A program made the position numbers and the translations under genes. Below are positions 27,875 to 37,143 of a DNA stretch of 64,000 nucleotides, in pieces. This DNA comes from Maribacter hydrothermalis. Lineage in GTDB: Bacteria > Bacteroidota > Bacteroidia > Flavobacteriales > Flavobacteriaceae. The DNA lies in assembly GCF_001913155.1 (NCBI RefSeq), contig NZ_CP018760.1:1674001-1738000 (forward strand). Reading direction: 5' to 3'. How positions within the stretch are numbered: the first letter of the stretch is position 1; every line of letters begins with the position of its first letter. The notes below the pieces were generated by a model. The model worked only from the letters and a program-made list of their open reading frames with translations. It did no database searches and had not been told where the DNA came from.

Positions 27875-28618
27875 ATGAAACTAAACTTTTTATCCCTTTT
27901 GTTTTTCTTATTCCTTATAGCATGTAATAATGAAGAAACCACATCTTTTGAACCTTTGTCAATTACAAATAACTCATGTGAAGATTGCACCACAGTGGTT
28001 ATAGAAATCCCGAAGGCATTGGGCAAAACAAAACTTAGTGAAACTATTAATACCGCATTACAAGAAGAAATTATAGCATTACTAAATTTTGACGAAATAA
28101 GTCACGCACAAAATATTAATAATGCCGTAGTTGCATTCATTAACGATTATGAAGAATTAAACAACAGATTCCCGGAAGAATCTATGCCTTGGGAAGCCTC
28201 AATTCATGGCTCTATTGTATTTGAAAATAAAGATATACTTACAATAAAGCTAGAGTCCTATATTTTTACTGGTGGCGCACATGGCTATGGTACTAACAGA
28301 TTTTTAAACTTTGAAAAGAAAAATGGTAATGAGTTAGATTTGAAAGATCTCTTTAAAAATGAAGATGATTTTAAACTATTGGCCGAATCCATTTTTAAGC
28401 AACAAGAAAATATACCTACTAATGCTGAAATTAATAGCACTGGTTTTATGTTTGAAACAGAAGTTTTTTCATTGCCAGATAATATAGGCTATACAGAGAA
28501 TGGTCTACAGCTTTTCTATGAACCCTATGAAATAGCCTCTTTTGCCGATGGCCCCATTATTGTTACAATTCCTTATAACGAGGCCAATAAACATTTAAAT
28601 TTTTCAATACTACCCTAA
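27875..28618 (+). CDS. DUF3298/DUF4163-type lipoprotein
   Basis: This 247-residue lipoprotein has its lipobox at FLIAC (about Cys17). It has the two-part architecture of RsiV-like envelope proteins. An N-terminal DUF4163-like strand/helix part (about 35-120) precedes a DUF3298 part with YIFTGGAHGYGTNRFLNF and DLKDLF. The family may sense or bind glycans; RsiV binds lysozyme, but nothing shows that here. Its stop shares a CTAA with the converging DinB-like gene. Confidence 0.82.
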   Translation: MKLNFLSLLFFLFLIACNNEETTSFEPLSITNNSCEDCTTVVIEIPKALGKTKLSETINTALQEEIIALLNFDEISHAQNINNAVVAFINDYEELNNRFPEESMPWEASIHGSIVFENKDILTIKLESYIFTGGAHGYGTNRFLNFEKKNGNELDLKDLFKNEDDFKLLAESIFKQQENIPTNAEINSTGFMFETEVFSLPDNIGYTENGLQLFYEPYEIASFADGPIIVTIPYNEANKHLNFSILP

Positions 28619-29076
28619 TTTACATGTTTTAATAATAGAATAATTGCTCCTATATGTAGGCCTTCATGAAAGAGGTTAAAAGCTATAGCGTCATCTATAT
28701 TTTTTAATGTTACTCTTGCGCTTGTGGTATATTCTTGAAAATTTTGAAAAAGGTTCGCTTCATAATCTTCTTTTAACCATTCTGCCGTTGAAATCAAAAA
28801 ATTTGCTACCATCTTAATTTCCTCATCAGTTGCTGAACCATCGGGTACGGTACCTTTTTTAAATTTATCTACCAGTGTAATAGGTACATGCATTTGTAAA
28901 CCACTAAACTTATATTGTAAAATTTGCTGCGTAACCACAGTGTGTGCAATATTCCAAAATATATTATTATTGAAACCTTCTGGAATTCTTAGAAGTTTTT
29001 CTTTTGGAGTTTTAGTTAGTATAGTATGTAAATTTCTTCGATTCTGTAAGGTAATTTCAAATAAGCTTTCGGTCAT
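28615..29076 (-). CDS. DinB superfamily protein
   Basis: I choose the ATG at 29076 (MTESLFEITLQNRRNL), giving 153 residues; a start at 29097 is possible. The protein is a four-helix bundle of the DinB/YfiT type with metal-ligand-like His in NIAHTVV and in NLFHEGLHIG. Such proteins bind Zn or Ni and include thiol-transferases (bacillithiol, mycothiol) and unknowns. The activity cannot be assigned. Confidence 0.8.
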   Translation of the reverse strand: MTESLFEITLQNRRNLHTILTKTPKEKLLRIPEGFNNNIFWNIAHTVVTQQILQYKFSGLQMHVPITLVDKFKKGTVPDGSATDEEIKMVANFLISTAEWLKEDYEANLFQNFQEYTTSARVTLKNIDDAIAFNLFHEGLHIGAIILLLKHVN

Positions 29077-29211
29077 AATTTCTAATTTTAAGAGCAATAA
29101 AAATAGTACAATTAATAGGAAAAAGGTTTCTTTGTACCTAATTAGACTCTATTTTAAAAATCGCCATCCGCCTTTTTGGTGCTACAATTTTTATCGAATT
29201 ACCAAAAAAAA

Positions 29212-29565
29212 ATGAAAAAAATATACCACTTAAGCTCATGTTCTACCTGCCAACGAATTATTAAAGAGTTACAACCACTTAACGACTTTGTGTTTCAAGA
29301 TATAAAATCTGAATTTATAACTACGGCACAAATAGAAGAAATGCACGGATTGTCTCAAAACTACGAGGCCTTGTTCAGTAAAAGAGCTATTCTATATAGA
29401 GAACGAAATTTAAAAGAGCGAAATCTTACCGAAAACGATTTTAAGGCACTTATTTTAGAACAATACACTTTCTTAAAACGACCCGTTATAATTGTCGACA
29501 ATCACATATTTATTGGTAATAGCAAAAAAGTAGTAGCGGCAGCTAAAAAAGCAATTCATCAGTGA
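29212..29565 (+). CDS. ArsC/Spx-family thioredoxin-fold protein
   Basis: Start chosen at the ATG at 29212 (MKKIYHLSSCSTCQRI), giving 117 residues. A frame open further upstream has only a GTG-type start. The CxxC in SSCSTCQ and the C-terminal LKRPVIIVDNHIFIGN (cis-Pro and conserved Arg) fit the ArsC/YffB/Spx group. A reductase role is likely, but arsenate specificity is not implied because no ars genes adjoin. Its TGA stop overlaps the GTG start of the EamA gene. Confidence 0.85.
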   Translation: MKKIYHLSSCSTCQRIIKELQPLNDFVFQDIKSEFITTAQIEEMHGLSQNYEALFSKRAILYRERNLKERNLTENDFKALILEQYTFLKRPVIIVDNHIFIGNSKKVVAAAKKAIHQ

Positions 29566-30467
29566 ACAAACGATTATTAGCTATACTTGCCGCAATAGGC
29601 GCAACCACTATATATGGGGTTAACCATACCATAGCAAAAGGAGTAATGCCACATTATGTGCAACCTTTTGGATTTATAATCTTAAGGGTACTTGGTGCTG
29701 CAATTTTATTTTGGATTATTTCACCTCTTGGTCCAAAAGAACGTATTGATCCTAAAGATTATTTGCGAATGTTTATTTGTGCTCTATTGGGTATGGCTTT
29801 AAATATGTTAGTATTCTTTAAAGGGTTATCACTTTCTACGCCTATTAATAGTGCAGTTTTAATTACTACTACACCTATAATAGTTTTGATATTATCGGCT
29901 GTGATATTAAAAGAAAAAATTTCGGGAAGAAAAATACTAGGAATTGGAATTGGTCTTTTAGGCGCATTAGGACTTATATTGTTCGGTACAGAAATTAGAC
30001 AAGATGCACCAAATATTCCTTTAGGTAATTTCTTGATTTTCATGAATTCTATGTTTTATGGTTCCTATTTGGTCGTGGTAAAAGTCCTAATAACCAAATA
30101 CCACCCTTTTACTTTTATGAAATGGTTATTTTCATTGGGGGTATTAATTTGTTTACCGTTCGGTTATGATGAGTTTATGCAAATATCATGGTCCACCCTA
30201 CCGATGGAGGCTTATTGGGGAATTTCTTTTGTAATTCTCGGTACTACTTTTTGCACTTATTTGTTTAATATTTTTGCCTTAACACAACTAAAAGCTTCTA
30301 CTTTAAGCGCTTTTGTTTATGTACAACCTTTAGTAGGTATTGGGTACGCCATAATAACTGGCCAAGACACCTTAACCATGGTCAAAATTATAGCTGCGTG
30401 CTTTGTTTTAGTAGGAGTGTATTTAGCTAGTAAAAAACCTAAGAAAAGAAGCTTTCAGGAAAGTTAA
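29562..30467 (+). CDS. EamA/DMT-superfamily transporter
   Basis: This 301-residue protein has ten hydrophobic helices in two EamA repeats (about 5-140 and 150-290). The start codon is GTG within GTGA, overlapping the stop of the preceding gene, which indicates coupled translation. The family exports amino acids or other metabolites across the inner membrane. The substrate is unknown. Its stop is shared (TTAA) with the converging GntR regulator. Confidence 0.88.
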   Translation: MNKRLLAILAAIGATTIYGVNHTIAKGVMPHYVQPFGFIILRVLGAAILFWIISPLGPKERIDPKDYLRMFICALLGMALNMLVFFKGLSLSTPINSAVLITTTPIIVLILSAVILKEKISGRKILGIGIGLLGALGLILFGTEIRQDAPNIPLGNFLIFMNSMFYGSYLVVVKVLITKYHPFTFMKWLFSLGVLICLPFGYDEFMQISWSTLPMEAYWGISFVILGTTFCTYLFNIFALTQLKASTLSAFVYVQPLVGIGYAIITGQDTLTMVKIIAACFVLVGVYLASKKPKKRSFQES

Positions 30468-31081
30468 CTATGTGATTTTATAGTGTTTTTAAGATGCACC
30501 TGTATTGCTTTAATTGCCATTTCTTCATCCCTATGATGCATTGCCGATACAATATTTAAATGCTCTTGCATTATAATTTTTAACGGCCTTACTAGGCCAA
30601 TTAAATCCATAAATGCCAAAATTTTCGCATTTTTAAATAATTCGTACATCCTTCTGTTTCCACAGTTTTTTGCAATAAACTCATGAAAATAACGGTCAAT
30701 TTTATGAAATACATATGCGTTTTGAGGTCCATTTTCAAACGGGACCAGCAAATTTCGTAAATCATCTATTTTTGACTGAGGTGCATTACGCGTAAAAAGC
30801 TTTACGGTCATAGTTTCCAAGGCCATTCTACACTCGAACATTTCAGAAATTTCCCTATCACATAACTCACGTACGGTTAAACCGCTTTGTAAATTACCCA
30901 CCAACAATGACTCTTCTTGTAACTGTAACAATACTACAGGTATAGTATCATCCTTAATATTTAAGGTATGTGATAATCTGTGTTGCGTAATTAATTGTCC
31001 TGGTTCCAATTTTTTGGTAACAATCAATTTTTTTACTTTCCCGTATGTTTCTTGAAATATTTCTTCTGGAAGGCTGACCAT
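30464..31081 (-). CDS. GntR-family transcriptional regulator (FCD type)
   Basis: This 205-residue protein has an N-terminal winged helix (about 5-75; ITQHRLSHTLNIKDDTIPVVLLQLQ spans 27-51) and a C-terminal FCD all-helical ligand domain. That domain has metal-binding-type residues around MFECRMALE and IDRYFHEFIAKNC. The FadR/VanR subfamily senses small acids or sugars and usually represses nearby genes. The target is not evident. It may control the converging EamA gene or the following thioesterase. Confidence 0.88.
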   Translation of the reverse strand: MVSLPEEIFQETYGKVKKLIVTKKLEPGQLITQHRLSHTLNIKDDTIPVVLLQLQEESLLVGNLQSGLTVRELCDREISEMFECRMALETMTVKLFTRNAPQSKIDDLRNLLVPFENGPQNAYVFHKIDRYFHEFIAKNCGNRRMYELFKNAKILAFMDLIGLVRPLKIIMQEHLNIVSAMHHRDEEMAIKAIQVHLKNTIKSHS

Positions 31082-31174
31082 AAAGTAAATATAATAAAAT
31101 AGCGAAATCTAAAAACAATTAATCCAGTAAAATACAATTGATTACAATTTCAAAAAAGAAATACACTTAAAGTA

Positions 31175-31648
31175 TTAAAGATTCTTAGGTATTTTAGCAA
31201 ATTTTCTTGAATCTTCTTTGGTAAGCACCTTAAAGCCTTCTGCCTTTTCCATACTACTGAAAGTATGTAAAAACTCATTGGTTAACCCTGTAAGTTTACG
31301 CGTTTTAAGATCCATCCAAGCGCCCATCATTTCACAACGGGCTATATTCTCGCCTTTGTGATTATAAAAGTTATGATGAAACTCAAAGAACATACAATCT
31401 TCACTTAAACCCATTATTTCCAAAGAAACCTTAATTGGTTTTCCTGGAAAAGCTTCCTTAAAATAATAAACGTGCTCATAAAATACTACCGGCCCAATTT
31501 GCTGAGTTGCCATAGTTCTATGGTCAAAACCTAGTTCTAGCAAATAGGCCATTCGGGTGTGACTCATATAATTTATATACGCAGAATTTGCCAAGTGGCG
31601 ATTTGCATCTACATCGCTCCATCTAATTTCAAAATCCTTAAAAAACAT
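31175..31648 (-). CDS. acyl-CoA thioesterase (hot-dog fold)
   Basis: This 157-residue protein is a single 4HBT-type hot-dog domain. The FEIRWSDVDANRHLANSAY segment matches the YbgC-like active-site motif, where an Asp (WSDVDANRH) activates water. It should hydrolyse acyl-CoA esters in the cytoplasm. The length fits. The specific chain length cannot be read. Confidence 0.87.
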   Translation of the reverse strand: MFFKDFEIRWSDVDANRHLANSAYINYMSHTRMAYLLELGFDHRTMATQQIGPVVFYEHVYYFKEAFPGKPIKVSLEIMGLSEDCMFFEFHHNFYNHKGENIARCEMMGAWMDLKTRKLTGLTNEFLHTFSSMEKAEGFKVLTKEDSRKFAKIPKNL

Positions 31649-31770
31649 ATTTATAATTTTTGTTATGCACGCATAATACTCGATAAAAATAACATAGTTT
31701 TGAAACCTAAAGAATAAACAACCTATTTTTTATTCTTATTTTTAAAACAAGTTGTAAAATTTTCATCCGT

Positions 31771-32745
31771 ATGTCCAATAAACCCACTTTCATTAAAGAA
31801 CTATCACTACCTGTAGTTGCTGCACCTATGTTCTTAATTTCAGGACCGCAATTGGTAATAGAATGTTGTAAAAATGGCATAGTTGGGACTTTTCCTGCCC
31901 TAAACCAAAGAACTAGTGAAGGATTTGAAGAATGGTTAATTGAAATTAAATCTTCATTAAAACAATTTGAAGAACAGACAGGTAAAAAAGCCGCACCGTT
32001 TGGTGTAAACTTAATTGTACACCAAACTAATCCAAGATTAGAGGCAGATGTCAAATTATGTATTAAACATAAAGTTCCACTAATAATAACATCATTAGGT
32101 GCTGTAACAGAAGTGGTTGATGCCATACATAGTTATGGTGGGCTGGTTTTTCATGATATTATTAAAAAACGGCATGGCGAGAAGGCAGCGGAAGCAGGCG
32201 TAGACGGGTTAATTCTTGTTGCTGCCGGCGCCGGTGGCCATGCCGGGACTATAAACCCAATGCCTTTAGTTGCTGAAATAAAGAAGTTTTTCCATAAAAC
32301 TATTCTATTATCTGGTTGTATCAGTACTGGTAGAGACATAGCATCTGCCCTGCAAATGGGCGCAGACCTTGCCTATATGGGCACTCGTTTCATAAATACA
32401 AATGAAAGTAAGGCCACTCCTGAATATCGCCAAATGATTATTGATGCAGGAGCAAGCGATGTGGTTTATACAGCATCTATTTCTGGTGTACATGCCAACT
32501 TTCTTGGTGCTAGTTTAAAGGCAGCTGGCATTACTGAAGATGATCTTAAAAAGGATGTAAAAATAGATTTTGGAAAAGAATTGAATACCGAGGCTAAAGC
32601 ATGGAAAACCATTTGGTCTGCTGGGCAAGGTTCTGCTTTAATTGATGATTCTGTACCAGTAGCAGAGCTGGTTTCCCATTTAAAAACTGAATTTAAGGAT
32701 GCTGTTGAAGAGCAAATTAAAATATTAGAAACGTATCCAAAGTAA
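31771..32745 (+). CDS. nitronate monooxygenase / FMN-dependent 2-nitropropane dioxygenase-like enzyme
   Basis: This 324-residue TIM-barrel protein has N-terminal LPVVAAPMFLISGP and the FMN-binding GAGGHAGTINP, then SGCISTGRDIASALQMGADLAYMGTRF (about 183-209). The family includes nitronate monooxygenases and FMN-dependent NADH-quinone reductases. The HGEKAAEAGVDG stretch is usual for the former. The real substrate is uncertain. The YheT-like hydrolase starts 42 nt downstream. Confidence 0.88.
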   Translation: MSNKPTFIKELSLPVVAAPMFLISGPQLVIECCKNGIVGTFPALNQRTSEGFEEWLIEIKSSLKQFEEQTGKKAAPFGVNLIVHQTNPRLEADVKLCIKHKVPLIITSLGAVTEVVDAIHSYGGLVFHDIIKKRHGEKAAEAGVDGLILVAAGAGGHAGTINPMPLVAEIKKFFHKTILLSGCISTGRDIASALQMGADLAYMGTRFINTNESKATPEYRQMIIDAGASDVVYTASISGVHANFLGASLKAAGITEDDLKKDVKIDFGKELNTEAKAWKTIWSAGQGSALIDDSVPVAELVSHLKTEFKDAVEEQIKILETYPK

Positions 32746-32786
32746 ATAAATCATCGTTGATATTTATTAGATTCTCAAAGTTTAAA

Positions 32787-33749
32787 ATGCCCATAATCAA
32801 CTCAACATACAATCCACCGTTTCTGTTTAAAAGCGGCCACATATCTACTATTTACTCAGGGTTACTTAGAAAAGTTGAAAATCTGGACCAAATACGTATT
32901 AGAATCAATTTGCCAGACACTGATTATTTGGATCTGGATTGGAGTTATTCCAAAACTTCTTCTAAAAAATTAGTTCTTATCATTCATGGTCTCGAAGGCA
33001 GTTCTAAAAGGGCTTATATTAAAGGAAGTGCAAAAGCACTTACAGAATCGGGTTTCGATGTTTGCGCCATTAATTTAAGAGGTTGCAGCGGCACAATGAA
33101 TAATCTATATCGTTCTTACCATTCTGGCGCAACAGAAGATTTACATGCTGTTATAAGTTATGTATTACAACTGGACCAATACCCTTCTATATTTCTTCAT
33201 GGGTTTAGTCTGGGCGGTAACCTTTTATTAAAGTATTTAGGCGAGCAACGAGAATTACCAAAAGAAATAATAGGCGCCGTTGCCATATCAGTTCCATGCC
33301 AATTAGCAGATTCCCTTCATCATTTATTACAATTTAAAAATATCTTATACGCCAAAAGGTTCAAAGGAAATCTTATAAAGAAATTGAAATTAAAACAACA
33401 GTTATTTCCCGATCATATTTCGGATACCGATATAGAAGCCATTAAAACCCTTAAAGATTTTGATGATTTTTATACTAGTAAAGCACATGGTTTTACTGAT
33501 GCCATGGATTACTATAAAAAAAGTAGCAGTCTTCAATTTCTTGAAGCAATTAACATACCTACCTTAATTATTAATGCTAAAAATGACTCTTTTTTAGGAA
33601 AGGAATGCTACCCTATAGCCATTGCCGACCAACATAAATATCTGTTTCTAGAAATACCCAAGTATGGTGGTCATGTTGGTTTTTATGGCCCCAATAACTA
33701 TACCTATTCTGAAAAAAGAACTATAGAATTCCTTACAGCTATTAAGTAG
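32787..33749 (+). CDS. YheT/ABHD-type alpha/beta hydrolase
   Basis: I choose the ATG at 32787 (MPIINSTYNPPFLFKSGHIST); an earlier TTG is unlikely. The 320-residue product has HGLEGSSKRAY (oxyanion region), nucleophile elbow GFSLGG and the catalytic His in GGHVGFYG near the C-terminus. This is the YheT group of hydrolases, predicted to act on esters or lipids. It is probably in one transcript with the flavin enzyme upstream. Confidence 0.88.
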   Translation: MPIINSTYNPPFLFKSGHISTIYSGLLRKVENLDQIRIRINLPDTDYLDLDWSYSKTSSKKLVLIIHGLEGSSKRAYIKGSAKALTESGFDVCAINLRGCSGTMNNLYRSYHSGATEDLHAVISYVLQLDQYPSIFLHGFSLGGNLLLKYLGEQRELPKEIIGAVAISVPCQLADSLHHLLQFKNILYAKRFKGNLIKKLKLKQQLFPDHISDTDIEAIKTLKDFDDFYTSKAHGFTDAMDYYKKSSSLQFLEAINIPTLIINAKNDSFLGKECYPIAIADQHKYLFLEIPKYGGHVGFYGPNNYTYSEKRTIEFLTAIK

Positions 33750-33918
33750 ATAAATAATTTGTACTTGAATAAATTTAATATTAGTTACTCAAATTGTTAT
33801 TTGCTTAAATTTAAAAGTTAAATCGATAATACTACCAGATTAAAACGCACTGTAACCCGTAAAAATTCATATATTAGTCCTTCAATTATTGAACAACACA
33901 AAATATAATATTATAAGT

Positions 33919-34398
33919 ATGCGTAAATTATTCACTTTAGTAGCACTTAGCGCACTGATAATCAGCTGTGGTGAGAAAAAAGAAGAGAAAAAAGAAGGTT
34001 TTGAAATGAACAGAACCAAAAAAGAAGTTAAAGCAGAAACTTCTACCGAAGGAGTACCGGTTGACTTGGACAATAAAGGTGTTGGACCAATTACCAGTTT
34101 AACTTTCGACGATACTGTAAATGCAGATATGGCGGCTGCCGGCAAAGAGAAATTCCAGGCAATATGTACTGCTTGTCATATGGCGGAACAACGTATGATC
34201 GGCCCTGCTTTAAAAGGTGTTTACGAACGTAGAAGTCCAGAATGGGTAATGAATATGATTCTCAATCCTGATAAAATGTTGAAAGAAGACCCTATAGCTA
34301 AAGCATTATTAAAAGAATACAATAATGCAATTATGCTTAATCAGAATTTAAATGAAGAAGAGGCTCGTAATATTGCAGAATACTTACGTACGCTGTAA
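33919..34398 (+). CDS. c-type cytochrome lipoprotein
   Basis: Start placed at the ATG at 33919 (MRKLFTLVALSALIISC), giving 159 residues; a TTG 30 nt earlier would bury the signal. The lipobox Cys is at residue 17. A Lys/Glu-rich linker precedes one class I cytochrome c domain with haem motif CTACH and a Met ligand probably in NNAIMLNQN. It should be a periplasmic electron carrier anchored to a membrane. A 15-bp terminator follows. Confidence 0.9.
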   Translation: MRKLFTLVALSALIISCGEKKEEKKEGFEMNRTKKEVKAETSTEGVPVDLDNKGVGPITSLTFDDTVNADMAAAGKEKFQAICTACHMAEQRMIGPALKGVYERRSPEWVMNMILNPDKMLKEDPIAKALLKEYNNAIMLNQNLNEEEARNIAEYLRTL

Positions 34399-34423
34399 AC
34401 TTAAACGCCAACCTAATTATACC

Positions 34424-34460
34424 GAAAACCCTTTCATGAACATGAAAGGGTTTTCTTTTT
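34424..34460 (+). terminator. intrinsic terminator after the cytochrome c gene
   Basis: GAAAACCCTTTCATG (34424-34438) pairs perfectly over 15 bp with CATGAAAGGGTTTTC (34441-34455), then a T-rich tail. Confidence 0.9.
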
Positions 34461-34542
34461 ACCCTATCAATATTGTAATTTAAAAATGTAGGTTTCTTAT
34501 ACTTTTTACGACCAAACTGTTGTAATACGAAATGATTATTAT

Positions 34543-35232
34543 ATGCAAAACGACAAAATAAAAATAGACATAGTTTCTGATGTTGCTTGCCCATGGTGTT
34601 ATGTAGGTAAGAAAAGATTAGAAAAAGCAATACAAGAATGGGATGGTGCTGAAATAGAAATAGAATGGCACCCTTTTCAACTTGACCCAAATATTCCGAA
34701 AGAAGGATTAGATAGAGACACTTACCTTACCAATAAGTTTGGAAGTGTAGACGGTCCACTTGAAATGACCAAGCGTTTAGAAGAGAGTGGCAAGGAAGAA
34801 GGAATCAATTTTAATTTTGGAAAAAAATGGTTAGCGGTAAATACATTACCTCTTCATCAATTATTACATACAGCTGGTGAAGAAGGCTTTAAAGATGCGC
34901 TAAAAGAACGTCTTATGAAAGCATATTTTGATGAAAATCTTCATTTAAACGATGTTTCTGTTTTAAGTACTATTATGGCCGAATATGATTGGACATCAGA
35001 AAAAACAGAAAAAATTCTAAATGATGATTCCATTGCTTATACTGTTAAACAAGAAATTGCGCATTACCAGCATCGTGGTGTTAATAGCGTACCTTTCTTT
35101 ATTATCAATGATAAGTTTGGTATTAGCGGCGCACAACCACCAGCTGCATTTTTAGAAGCTTTTAAACAAGTAGCTCCATTAAAAATTATAGCTACAGGAG
35201 AAAGTTGTGACCCATCTACTGGAATTTGCTAA
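34543..35232 (+). CDS. DsbA-family oxidoreductase (FrnE-like)
   Basis: This 229-residue protein without a signal peptide has a thioredoxin fold with a helical insert. The active site is DVACPWCYVGKKR (CPWC). The cis-Pro loop is NSVPFFIINDKFGISGAQPP. FrnE-like proteins are cytoplasmic disulfide isomerases or oxidoreductases. The C-terminus GESCDPSTGIC carries an extra Cys pair, seen in some relatives. A thioredoxin gene follows 45 nt later. Confidence 0.9.
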   Translation: MQNDKIKIDIVSDVACPWCYVGKKRLEKAIQEWDGAEIEIEWHPFQLDPNIPKEGLDRDTYLTNKFGSVDGPLEMTKRLEESGKEEGINFNFGKKWLAVNTLPLHQLLHTAGEEGFKDALKERLMKAYFDENLHLNDVSVLSTIMAEYDWTSEKTEKILNDDSIAYTVKQEIAHYQHRGVNSVPFFIINDKFGISGAQPPAAFLEAFKQVAPLKIIATGESCDPSTGIC

Positions 35233-35277
35233 CTTAACATTAGCTGAAAATCAATATTAATTTATAAAACAAAAGAT

Positions 35278-35574
35278 ATGAAAGCATCATTTTCTGATAT
35301 CATAAAAGGAGATACACCAGTTTTAGTTGACTTTTTTGCCGATTGGTGTGGACCATGTAAAACACTAGCCCCTATTCTAAAAGATGTAAAAGGAGATTTA
35401 GGCGACGCTATTAAAGTCGTTAAAATCGACGTAGATAAAAATCAAACTTTAGCCTCTCAATATCAAGTTAGGGGTGTACCTACTATGATTCTTTTTAAAG
35501 ACGGAAAACAAGTTTGGAGACAATCTGGGGTAGTGCCAAAAAATGAACTTTTGCAGATTATAAAATCCAATTAA
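35278..35574 (+). CDS. thioredoxin
   Basis: This 98-residue thioredoxin has active site DWCGPCK and cis-Pro loop RGVPTMILFKDG. It has no signal peptide, so it is cytoplasmic. It reduces disulfides of target enzymes with thioredoxin reductase. It lies downstream of the DsbA-like gene and is probably co-expressed. Its stop shares a TTAA with the converging lactonase-like gene. Confidence 0.95.
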   Translation: MKASFSDIIKGDTPVLVDFFADWCGPCKTLAPILKDVKGDLGDAIKVVKIDVDKNQTLASQYQVRGVPTMILFKDGKQVWRQSGVVPKNELLQIIKSN

Positions 35575-36674
35575 TAGAATTTTAAACATACTGGACTAGG
35601 CAAATCAACCTGGCTTACAAAACTTAGAGTACCATTCTCTGCATCTCTATTAAAAACAACAATATTGTTACTTCGTTGATTTGCTACCAGTAGATATTTC
35701 CCTGTTGGGTCAATAGTAAAATTTCTTGGCCAATCGCCTATAACAGACTCTCTACCTACCAGTTTTAATTTTCCTGTAATTTGATCTACCTCAAAAATTA
35801 CTACAGTATTTTCTCCTCTGTTGGTTCCGTACAAATATTTTCCGTCTGGCGATAAATGAAGATCCGCACAATAACTTTCCCCTTTAAAATCCGAGGCTAC
35901 TGTATCATAGGTTTCTTTACCATAATATTTACCCTCATCTTTCTTAAACATGGTTATTGTAGAATTTAATTCATTAATAACATAAAGAAATTCTGCATCC
36001 TTAGAGATTACAAAATGTCTAGGACCAGCACCCTCGGCAACTACTAATTCTTTTTGTTCGCTTGAAACAAACTTGCCATCAAATTCCTTATATCTTTTAA
36101 TACGGTCTAAACCTAAATCCGACACTATTAATTCATCATTTAAGAAAGCTGCCATGTGCGCATGTGCCGTTCTACTTGTGTCTAATACCTTGTGGTCTAT
36201 AACTTGTGGAGACGGCTTAAGATTCCCATTATCCAAAGCGCTAAATACCGCTACATTTCCTCCTGTATAATTTGCTACTGCAACTAATTTACCATCATCA
36301 CTAACACCTACAAAACAGGGATGGGCGCCATGTGTAGATTGTACAGCTACTTCGGTAAGTGTAGTATCTTTTACTCTAAATGTGGTAATTGAACCATCTT
36401 CGTTTTTATAATTGTCCACCTCACTTACGGCATATAAAGAATTTTTATCCGGAGAAAATGCTAGGTAAGAAGGGCTTTTAATTTTCGCCGCTAATGATTT
36501 ATTGGTCAACTCACCTGTGTCTAGATTTAAACTATATCTATATATGCCTTCACTCCCATTATCCGTATACGTTCCCACAAATAATACCTCTTCAATTTTT
36601 GACTCTTCCATTTTACAACTGTTTAAAATTACCAACCCAATAATTGCAATGAGTAAACCTACTTTATTCTTCAT
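35571..36674 (-). CDS. lactonase-family beta-propeller lipoprotein
   Basis: This 367-residue protein has a lipobox at VILNSC (about Cys20). The body is a seven-bladed propeller of the Pgl/YbhE lactonase family, with repeated units such as SPDKNSLYAVSEVDN, SPDGKYLYGTNRGENT and DPTGKYLLVANQRSNN. E. coli YbhE is a cytoplasmic 6-phosphogluconolactonase. This protein is envelope-anchored, so that reaction is doubtful. An extracytoplasmic lactonase or sugar-binding role is more plausible. Confidence 0.85.
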   Translation of the reverse strand: MKNKVGLLIAIIGLVILNSCKMEESKIEEVLFVGTYTDNGSEGIYRYSLNLDTGELTNKSLAAKIKSPSYLAFSPDKNSLYAVSEVDNYKNEDGSITTFRVKDTTLTEVAVQSTHGAHPCFVGVSDDGKLVAVANYTGGNVAVFSALDNGNLKPSPQVIDHKVLDTSRTAHAHMAAFLNDELIVSDLGLDRIKRYKEFDGKFVSSEQKELVVAEGAGPRHFVISKDAEFLYVINELNSTITMFKKDEGKYYGKETYDTVASDFKGESYCADLHLSPDGKYLYGTNRGENTVVIFEVDQITGKLKLVGRESVIGDWPRNFTIDPTGKYLLVANQRSNNIVVFNRDAENGTLSFVSQVDLPSPVCLKFY

Positions 36675-36825
36675 ATTTCTAATGTTCTACTTTGAGCATA
36701 CTCAACTTTGAAAGATGGAAAATAGCTCTAAATAATAAATGTATAAAAGAAATGTTCAAATATTAAGTACAATTCTTTAATGTAACAAAGCCTTCAATTT
36801 TACTACATATAAGAAAGAATGAAAA

Positions 36826-37098
36826 ATGGGATATAGCGGACAACCAATGAAAGTAATAAAGGCAAATAGGGCCTTACTAAAAAAAAGTAAAAACTTTAGA
36901 GAGTTACGCAAAGATTATTTAAACTATTCGCAAGAAACCAAATTACACTTTAAAGAACTCACCGATGTTGAGCGTAAAATAGTACGTGATAAAATAAGAG
37001 CACAAGCGAAAAAGGATAGCCTACAAGAAATAGGAATATATATTCTTTCTATAACAATCGTTTTAGGAGCCTTTTATGCTATCTTTTATTTTGGATAA
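36826..37098 (+). CDS. small single-helix membrane protein of unknown function
   Basis: This 90-residue protein has a basic helical N-terminal part (about 1-65; VIKANRALLKKSKNFRELRKD) and one C-terminal transmembrane helix (IYILSITIVLGAFYAIFYFG). I do not recognise the family. It is a tail-anchored type with a cytoplasmic basic head. It is divergent from the lactonase gene and converges on the SulP gene. Confidence 0.7.
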   Translation: MGYSGQPMKVIKANRALLKKSKNFRELRKDYLNYSQETKLHFKELTDVERKIVRDKIRAQAKKDSLQEIGIYILSITIVLGAFYAIFYFG

Positions 37099-37143
37099 TA
37101 ATTTATATCCTAAAACATGATGTTTAATTCCCGTTACTTCACC

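Noticed and set aside
29212..29565. Arsenate reductase as specific function
   Set aside because: No arsR, arsB or acr3 gene is adjacent, and the CxxC pattern also fits Spx/YffB proteins.
32757..32786. Upstream TTG start for the YheT-like hydrolase
   Set aside because: The ATG at 32787 gives the family-typical N-terminus (MPIINSTYNPPF).
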